A stretch of DNA of 64,000 nt from NCBI GenBank assembly GCA_016800925.1, contig JABCPU010000142.1, positions 1-64,000 on the forward strand. The letters are read 5' to 3'. Below are positions 57,420-64,000 of this stretch, in pieces. Source of the DNA: Suillus spraguei. Its lineage: Eukaryota > Basidiomycota > Agaricomycetes > Boletales > Suillaceae. Each line of letters begins with the position of its first letter. The first letter of the stretch is position 1. The notes under the pieces were generated by a model, which saw only the letters and a program-made list of their open reading frames with translations, searched no databases and was not told the DNA's origin. The position numbers were made by a program, and so were the translations under genes.

Positions 57420-57805
57420 GCTGCTCAATTATAACGGTTCGCCCCTTAGCGTGGCCAAACTTTGTCCTAGACGGGACTTGTACCTAAACCTTACGGCGCG
57501 CAGCGCCAACACTTGGTGTGGTGAATTATCTACGAGCAGTCGTCAAGCACATCCCAAACGTCACTAAGGAGGTTCAGGAATGTTAAGGGTCAGGCCTGAC
57601 AAGGGTTATGAAAGTGAATGACGAGGTTTAGTGAGGTTTGGGGTGTGCTTGAAGACTGCTCGTAGATAATTCACCACACCAAGTGTTGGCACTGCACGCC
57701 GTAAGGTTTAGGCCTCAAGCTCAAGTCCCATTTAGGACAAGACGCTTAGCTGTGAACAGGCGAACTTGGCTCCCAATTGAACGCGAACCGAATGAATTGA
57801 GCAGC
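57420..57805. mobile_element. Foldback element with very long inverted repeats
   Basis: The ends read GCTGCTCAATT.. and its complement. The arms of roughly 150-170 bp include a near-perfect central block (CCTAAACCTTACGGCG, GCCAACACTTGGTGTGGTGA, ATTATCTACGAGCAGTC, TTCAAGCACAyCCCAAAC) at about 57485-57570 and again in inverted orientation at about 57625-57715, with a loop of about 50-60 bp. The outer parts of the arms match with gaps. It carries no coding sequence and resembles a foldback MITE. Confidence 0.8.
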
Positions 57806-57979
57806 TTTAAATAAATTTTTGTATCACCATGCATACGAGTAACCGTACATTTTATGTACTATAGGTAGGTATTCCATGAAAAAAATCTGAAAACAGTAGG
57901 GTACGAACCAATTCAGCGGATCATCTAAACAGCATGGAAGGGATCATCAAATCATCAAATCAACAAAGAAACATTAGTG

Positions 57980-59115
57980 TCATATAGACCGTGACCTTTC
58001 CACTGCTACAACCAACCCGTAGGCTGCAGCGGCAGCGAATCCACCAACAGCCAATGTACTGACTGCTCCCCAAATATATCCCCAGACATTCCTCGCAGCT
58101 CCCGTGACCCGAGCTTTGACGGTACCAAATATGAGAAGGATTATCCCAGTAATTATGCAAGAATATTGCAGTGCTTCTATTGCCCGAGGAATGAAGAAAT
58201 ATGGGAGAAGGGGGATGATACCGCCACAGAGGTATCCCATACCGATAGTGACCGCGGAGAGGTATAGTCGGCGAGTCGGAATTTCCTCTGAGCAAATCAA
58301 AGGTAATGATCAGAGCCACATCAAATATAAAAATAATAAAATATACATACCCATACCCTCTCCAAATTTCAGTAAGAAAGGTGTTAGCCCAGACTCGCTT
58401 TTCATCCCCCGCGATGGTTTCTCCTCATCGGCAGGTACGGGTGTGCTTCCGTCAGACCCAGATTCATCCTCTACTTTCCGCAGGCAATACGTGACAGCCT
58501 GGGAGGTCGATTCATCGACTCCGACGGGACCCAATACAGCATATACTTCTCTCTCCATTTCTCCAATGCAACTCCGCATTACCCGTGAGTAGGTGTGGCG
58601 TCGCAAGAATCGATAATGATCACGTTCAGCCTGGGATGCAAGGAAACCACCTATTCCCATCGATATGGCACCGGCAATGAGTTCTGCAACGCCGCCGACA
58701 ACGACTATTCTTGACGTCCCTAAGCCAGACAGACCAGCTGTCAGCGCGAAGGGAACAGTCAGGCCATCCGACAATCCAATAATGCTAAATAAGGCGCATA
58801 AAATATGTCAGTGACTTGGGTGGAGAGCGCAGACGGAAGGTCGCGAGCTGGTAAGGGGAAAACTTACATGTCACGGACAACATCAGGATCTATCAGAGTT
58901 CTGTCGTAATCGCCCTTGAGCTCCTTGCAACAAATACCGTCCTGGCGGCCATTTCTGTCGCATTTGTCGGCGAGTGGTGAAGTTGATGTTCCGTTAGATT
59001 TCAATGACCACACTGGCGTTTGTCTTTTGACTGAACTGTCAGATGTAGCATCTCTGTGTGGTAGGGGAACTGTAGCTGTAGTGGTGCTGGTAGACACCTG
59101 GTAAGCAGAGGTCAT
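57980..59115 (-). CDS. CCC1: CCC1/VIT-type vacuolar Fe2+/Mn2+ transporter
   Basis: Three exons, complement(57980-58287, 58351-58784, 58868-59115), introns 63 and 83 nt, 329 aa. The core starts VVRDIIIGLSDGLTVPFALT, then LVVVGGVAELIAGAIS-like (IVVVGGVAELIAGAISMGIG), GFLASQAERDHY, a cytosolic metal-binding helix region rich in Glu, GEGMEEIPTRRLYLSAVTIG, GYLCGGIIPLLPYFF and GAVSTLAVGGFAAAAAYGLV. Five membrane helices as in the VIT1/Ccc1 family, which moves cytosolic Fe2+ and Mn2+ into the vacuole for storage. The N-terminal 80 residues are polar and Ser/Thr-rich. A TATA-like CATATAAATA lies about 105-115 nt upstream of the ATG and a direct repeat sits in the leader. Confidence 0.92.
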
Positions 59116-59118
59116 GGC

Positions 59119-59213
59119 TGGTTAACGGGTAAATGGGTAGCCAACGAAGGCAGTAAAGAATTATTGCAGCGAGAGGGTTTAACGGGTGAATGGGTGCCAA
59201 CGAAGGTAGTGAG
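59119..59213. repeat. Direct repeat in the CCC1 leader/promoter
   Basis: AACGGGTAAATGGGTAGCCAACGAAGGCAGTAAAGAA (summarised: AACGGGTrAATGGGT, GCCAACGAAGG, AGT) occurs at about 59123-59157 and again, slightly changed, at about 59180-59213. The copies lie between the TATA-like box and the start codon, so mostly in the 5' leader. They could be a duplicated regulatory site. Confidence 0.65.
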
Positions 59214-60938
59214 AAGGGTATTTATATGTAAAAACATGACGGGTCTGAAGGGACCAATAATGATTAGAAAGTAGCAAAAGGATGGAATTGTACTGGCCCG
59301 ACAAGGGCTGAAGTCATCAAGTAGAGGTTAGAGCCGGTGACGTTAGCCAATCAGATCGTGACTATTTGAGTCTTGACACCTAGCATGGGAGCCTGGAGGG
59401 AGCCTCGAGTACATTCACCGTGTTCGATCATTATGCTATTGACGTAAAATTCACTTCATGAATCCCGGTCGTCGTGTTAGGTTGCTGCGCGGCGTCACGC
59501 CGAGTCCGTACGACGGTATTCAATGTTTTGCCTGTACATTACAATACAAAAAGTAATATACTAATCACGCCCAATTCATGCGCGCATCAGACTTACATAT
59601 TGCTGCTTTACATTACTCCTCATTGGCGTGACAACGCCACCTGCAAGAATTTCAGTAGCTCACCGGTTTACTACTACTGATTCGGAGTTCCGAGTCGCTC
59701 CATTTTAATGGGCGCTTGCATACTGCAGGTGTATGAGGAGGTTCAAATTTTTTTGGTTTTTTGACAGAGTTGAAAACGTCGCACGGATTCATAATGCCAG
59801 GAAACCCTAGAGGATGATATATTCCGCGCCTGGAAGCCGAGGTGTTAGGTTTAGGGACTAAATCAGTTAATCATCTGGCGCCGTGCTATCCAATCAGCAT
59901 CCAGCCATTTGTTGGCGGAGATGGCAGATAGCAGTGGCAAAAATGAATTGCATCTCAGTTTCCATGAGGCTTCAGGCTGCGAAATGAATCTGCGTTCTGT
60001 GGGAATTCACAGTTGCGTGGCTGTATCTTGTCGTGATATGCCGCCTTTTCGGAAACCAACTACAGTGTGTGATATCCTGCTTTGTTACTTCTTTTGCACG
60101 ACGAACATATCATATTCCACAGATGGCCTTATCTATAGAATATGAAGCTGTCATGAGTTGACGGAGTATCTCCTTCTTTACTCGCGCACGAAAATGGACA
60201 GACAGGATCAGAAAATACGGACAGCATACGATGAAGGGAACTAGTTAATAGTGTCCGTCGAAGTGAGTGGTCAGTCAGTCTTGAAGAATATCTCTTCAAC
60301 TTATGCTGGTATGCCTTTACCAATATATGTAAACATTCGAGTGAGTTTTTACCACAATTACTGCGAACTAGCTCTATCATGGACTAACATAAAGCAGCGC
60401 ATATCATGAGCCCTGTTTGCCACGGGTAGTGTGGCCTGGGAGCATGTAAAATCACGGCCTATGCAACTTGGACTAAGGAACACCAAACTGTGGATGCGGT
60501 GCTTGAATTCCACTCAGAATTCGAGTAATAAGTCAACGTCAGTGGGAAAAGGGTTTTGTAAGATGTGAGCATCTTGTCAAAGGACGTGTCATGAGAATAT
60601 GTTGATATACTTTGGCTGACGCATGTGAATCATCCACATTATGTTAGTTGTTTTGCATATCTTCGTACTATGTCCACTGCTCGTTCTAAGTGACTCGTGA
60701 GTATTTATTTTGATGTCAGGCTTTGCTAACTCATGTCTTGGGCGGTTTGCGATACAGTAGACTTTTTCATAATGTATATGTTAGTAGTGTATAAATGTCA
60801 TATTGTATCGAGTTTTGGCAGTTCCCGGGGTAGACGCCCAGAAATTGTATAATGTATAAGGTATAGCCTTCAAAGGTCCGATATACATCATGAGATATGG
60901 TCTGTACCAAGTAGGACTACTGCTAAGTCGCCGGAAGT
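59214..60938. other. Intergenic region, no supported gene
   Basis: About 1.7 kb. The minus strand near 59220-59230 holds a CATATAAATA box for CCC1. A 78-codon frame at 59909-60145 and a minus frame at 60129-60380 are unrecognised. Confidence 0.4.
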
Positions 60939-61835
60939 TACAGCTGTTTTCAAAAATATGCGGAATCGCAAAATTTGAAACTCGCGCGTCGGAAATGCCC
61001 GGCCAGGACCCCGTAAGCACTTGACAGCACCAATTCAGAGTGCTTCGCTGAAAGACGATGTCGTCGCCATTACCCTCCGTTGAGATGCCTCAATTTAGGG
61101 CTACATTCATTGTCCATCTTGATACATACACAAAGACTACTACTGAAACTAATGGCAAAGCAAAGTCCAAGGAAGTCAAGTCTACAAAGTCAAGGAACTT
61201 GTATTTCAAATCCCCGAGCCCAACTACCTCGAATTTCTGACTATCATCCTCGCAAAACATGGCAAGTCACAATACAGGGTTACTGAGAGGAAAAAGTATG
61301 GTTTCAAGTACCTTGTCGGCAATTCTCGTGGGCAAGTGATATTTGTGTCATCCATGGGGCTAAATACACTTCCGATTGACATGCAGTCGACGAAATGTGC
61401 GAAAAAGTGTTGGTATGGACACAAACACACCACGGCGAGACCGCAGTTCATGTTGTAGCTCATCAAGATAGATGGTGGGATGATGACGGAGGATGGTTGT
61501 AATGAATGCGATGTCGTCGACAGTGAGGCTGCGACGCCGGCCTTGATTGCTGCAGTGGTACTGTGAACTAAGGGAAAAAGTTGTAAGACTTTGTATACGA
61601 GAGTCTTCTTGACCCCAAGCAGATGGCATATATGCTTGACAGAATGCCCACGTCGACGTAGAATAGAAATTCGAGCTTTCAAGTCTGCTGAAACAGTGCG
61701 TGGTGGCATACTAACTATGACAGTGAGTGTTCAGCGCTGACAGCGCGCTGCAAGTGCTTACGGGGTCCTGGCCGGGCATTTCCGACGCGCGAGTTTCAAA
61801 TTTTGCGATTTCGCATATTTTTGAAAACAACTGTA
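60939..61835 (-). mobile_element. Tc1/mariner-like element, non-autonomous, carrying a foreign gene fragment
   Basis: The element is 60941-61833 (893 bp) flanked by TA on both sides. The ends are inverted repeats of about 85 bp beginning CAGyTGTTTTCAAAAATATG and including AACTCGCGCGTCGGAAATG and CCAGGACCCCGTAAGCACTT. On the minus strand (61709 to about 61346) lies the N-terminal part of a transposase: MPPRTVSADLKARISILRRR, HICHLLGVKKTLVYKVL, then after one missing base in a T run, RRRSLTVDDIAFITTILRHH, YLDELQHELRSRRGVFVSI. The DDE catalytic domain is absent. In its place is plus-strand material (61058-61345) from another gene. Confidence 0.85.
61058..61345 (+). pseudogene. Captured 5' gene fragment inside the mariner-like element
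   Basis: Starts MSSPLPSVEMPQFRATFIVH and, after one missing base near 61190, continues VKELVFQIPEPNYLEFLTII, LAKHGKSQYRVTERKKYGFK, YLVGNSRGQ. This resembles the N-terminal part of proteins from repeat-associated genes of mushroom fungi (MPxFRATF..K..NYLxFL..KHG..YxVTE..YxFK). It runs antisense to the transposase and stops where the transposase remnant begins. The match is from memory and the family has no function I can name. Confidence 0.45.
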
Positions 61836-61939
61836 ATGCATAACAACGGTGTAAGATGACTAATTTTATACTTATTCTAATCCCAATGGTGCCGGCGCAG
61901 CCCTGAGAAATGCCAGTCACGTCCAAAACCTGCCCCATA

Positions 61940-62500
61940 CAAGCGGAAACCGAAGATACCTAGCCAGAAAAGCATCAGTTGCATGTCAAAGAATTGAGCT
62001 GGTTTTCAAAATTCTGCCTCTCACCAAGGCACCTCAGCTCCATACTCTCGAACATGAATTGATGAAGTCTATAGAGGAGCTTACAGCTTGGAGACGGATC
62101 ATTGGTGCACCACTTACTGTTGACGAGATTCTTGACCCTCAAGAAGAGAAGAATGTTGGGGAAGCAACTGCTTATCATGATGAAGATGATGATGCAATTG
62201 TTGCAGAAATTCAGCGCCGGCAAGCAATTAATAGTGAGGAGCTGGTTGAAGTGGAATCAGATGATGAGGACGAGGATGATCCACCCAAGGTCTGTGCTAC
62301 TGAACTGATTCCGCTGTGCAAAAAGCTCGAGGCGGCATGTATTGCATGAGTTGGTGCTGATTCTTCACTTGATCTTGTTCACAAACTTCGTGCATTTCAA
62401 GCAGCACTACGGCGCGAGGAGTTGCAGAATGCAAAGCAGGCTACATTAGACAAATTCTGGAATATCAAGCAGCATACCATTTCAATGTACTTGATGAATG
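61940..62500 (+). pseudogene. Pogo/Tigger-type transposase, C-terminal remnant
   Basis: LMKSIEELTAWRRIIGAPLT, an acidic stretch (DEDDDAIVAEIQRRQAINSE; EVESDDEDEDDPP), VCATELIPLCKKLEAACIA, then a TGA, then SSLDLVHKLRAFQAALRREE, LQNAKQATLDKFWNIKQ. The order (acidic region, coiled LxxLxxF helix, QxTLDxFW end) matches the C-terminus of pogo-like DDE transposases. The DNA-binding and catalytic parts are missing, so it is a fragment; whether it was once linked to the mariner-like element on its left is not shown. Confidence 0.6.
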
Positions 62501-64000
62501 TATTGATTTCTGGACCAAGCAGTGCGCATCGTGGGAATTATTTGGTAGTGTATATATCTCATATTGTATCGCTATGCATTATGACATAGTGTTGTTTTTG
62601 AATAAAGGCCTGTCTGTTGTGTCCCACCATACTGTTGAACCATATCTAATTTATTATGATCCCGTTTACTATCCCGAATTGCGTGCACATAAGTATCTAT
62701 GTCCTCTTTCTGTTCCAGTCCAATTTGTTGTCGCATCTCGTCTCCGACTTGCTCACCTACAGGCTACCCAGGCTAGTTCCCTCCTTTGCTTATTGTTCAG
62801 CGTGTTGTAATGCGATAATCACCCTGCCCACTACTCAGATTATTGCGGGGATCGCTTGCAGCGTTTAGATCTTGAAGGAGACTGCTCGCTCGTTTGTTTG
62901 GAGGAGTGTAAACGTTCACACAAAATCAGCCGCTGTTAATGCCATCTTGTCGCTTATCGCAGAGCCTGGTTTGTTAAATGATCGATCTTTTTGAGTGACT
63001 GAGTGGCCCCTCTTCTCCCAACTCATGTTTAAAGCCGCACGATGGCCATGGCGATGAAATCACTACTGCCTTATGCACACCTCTCTTTCTGCACACTGCT
63101 CGCAGCGAAGACTCCTCCGTCCTTTGCGTCTTGCTTCGATCTCCTCTGGCTGTCTGCTCTATTGCAGGATATTGCTCGGCTTGTTCGCACCCGCAGTGGC
63201 CTGCATCAAGCAACAACACCAATAGATTCAGGTAGAGAATTCTGCATGGCAATGTGTACACGAGATGAACATGACCTACACTAGTATTTCAGTGTCACAC
63301 CGGGTCGAATGCACATCCCTCTTGCCAGGTTTGTGCAGTCTCGACGGATCTAGCTCGATTGCCAAAATTCGAACATGATCGTGTTTCACATTCTCGGCGG
63401 GGGCTGAATCAGTTTAATGTCATCGTAACGATCATACAAGGGAGAGTAGGTCCTAGGCTGCGCATAGACTTGGTAGGATGGAACGAAGAACACCTAAATA
63501 AATACTTGCCTGTGTGTCCCGCGCAGAATACCCGGTCGCAGCTGTTACAAGTAAGAACAGGTGCACAGCCCAACAGGAACTTTGATGCTACATTTCTATT
63601 GCCAGTGTTCGGGAGTCAGGCCGCAGTCCCTTAATGCCAGCAGACTTGGATTTGCGAGCATAATAACAGAGGAAACGTGCAGATGAACAGAGTAGTATTT
63701 ATGCAAGGATAAAAAAAGAACAGTGTGCTTGATACAGGCGAGTCGGGACTGGCGCAGCTACGTCATGTGATAGTAAATATTAGGGGGCAGGAGTCCTCAC
63801 ACCAACGTGAAGACCCCGAAACGCAATCTGTGGTACTAGTACTCGCGGCTATACGGGTTGCTTTTACATCTTCACTGTGGGCCTGCTCGCTGTTCACTGT
63901 AAGTCGCTCAGTGCTCAGCTCAGCTCAGAATTGTTGCGAAGAGTCAGTGGGTGGTGCGTGCGAATCTGCAATTTCGCTTTCAAAAATCTACGTCTTCAAA
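62501..64000. other. No supported gene
   Basis: About 1.5 kb to the window edge. Frames at 62574-62810, 63042-63284 and 63359-63634 (+) and 62974-63261 (-) are short and unrecognised; some may be further transposon debris. Confidence 0.4.

Overview
The window reads as nuclear DNA of a filamentous basidiomycete, most likely an Agaricomycete. Genes are intron-rich, with many introns of about 47-60 nt (GT..AG, CTAAC/CTNAY-type branch sites), intergenic spaces are short on the left, and several families are typical of mushroom-forming fungi (DUF7587-like protein, F-box/LRR proteins, Plavaka-type DNA transposon, NoxB-type NADPH oxidase). No species can be named from sequence alone. All exon coordinates below are hand-derived from reading frame, splice signals and family conservation.

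Left part (1-35.6 kb) is mostly ordinary gene space: 3' end of a tRNA t6A dehydratase (Tcd1/2), a DUF7587-like protein (-), a small tail-anchored-looking protein with an FD[GA]P motif (+), an F-box/LRR protein (-), a DUF4743/Nudix hydrolase (-), an Sds3/Dep1-like Rpd3L subunit (-), RTF1 of the Paf1 complex (-) divergent from VPS26 of retromer (+), a multipass membrane protein with an overlapping tail ORF (-), SOF1/DCAF13 (+), a second F-box protein (+), a decayed flavin monooxygenase (+), NADPH oxidase NoxB (+) and an unknown Agaricomycete-type protein with an N-terminal Cys/His cluster (-). They are housekeeping genes of chromatin/transcription, ribosome assembly and endosomal sorting, without an evident pathway cluster.

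Middle part (36.5-47.4 kb) is a nested transposon island. A decayed Plavaka-type transposase gene is interrupted by two LTR-type insertions (42624-43424, 44126-45570) and one MITE; a second MITE copy sits at its 3' edge. A neighbouring opposite-strand pseudogene is split by a solo LTR with its own 5-bp target duplication, and a sister LTR lies just beyond it. Reading the host frame across each gap confirms the insertion boundaries.

Right part (49.4-64 kb) has a histidine-phosphatase-superfamily protein (-) and a CCC1/VIT-type vacuolar iron transporter (-), separated by repeat-derived DNA: an array of tRNA-like units with Pol III-type T-run terminators inside inverted repeats, a long hairpin foldback, a Tc1/mariner-like element that carries an unrelated gene fragment, and the 3' end of a pogo-type transposase.

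A technical pattern runs through the window: several otherwise well-conserved genes (RTF1, Nudix, F-box, membrane protein/tail, and also transposon ORFs) are each out of frame by an amount that one extra base in a short homopolymer would fix. This looks more like base-calling error or recent slippage than biology and should be resolved before any of them is called a pseudogene.
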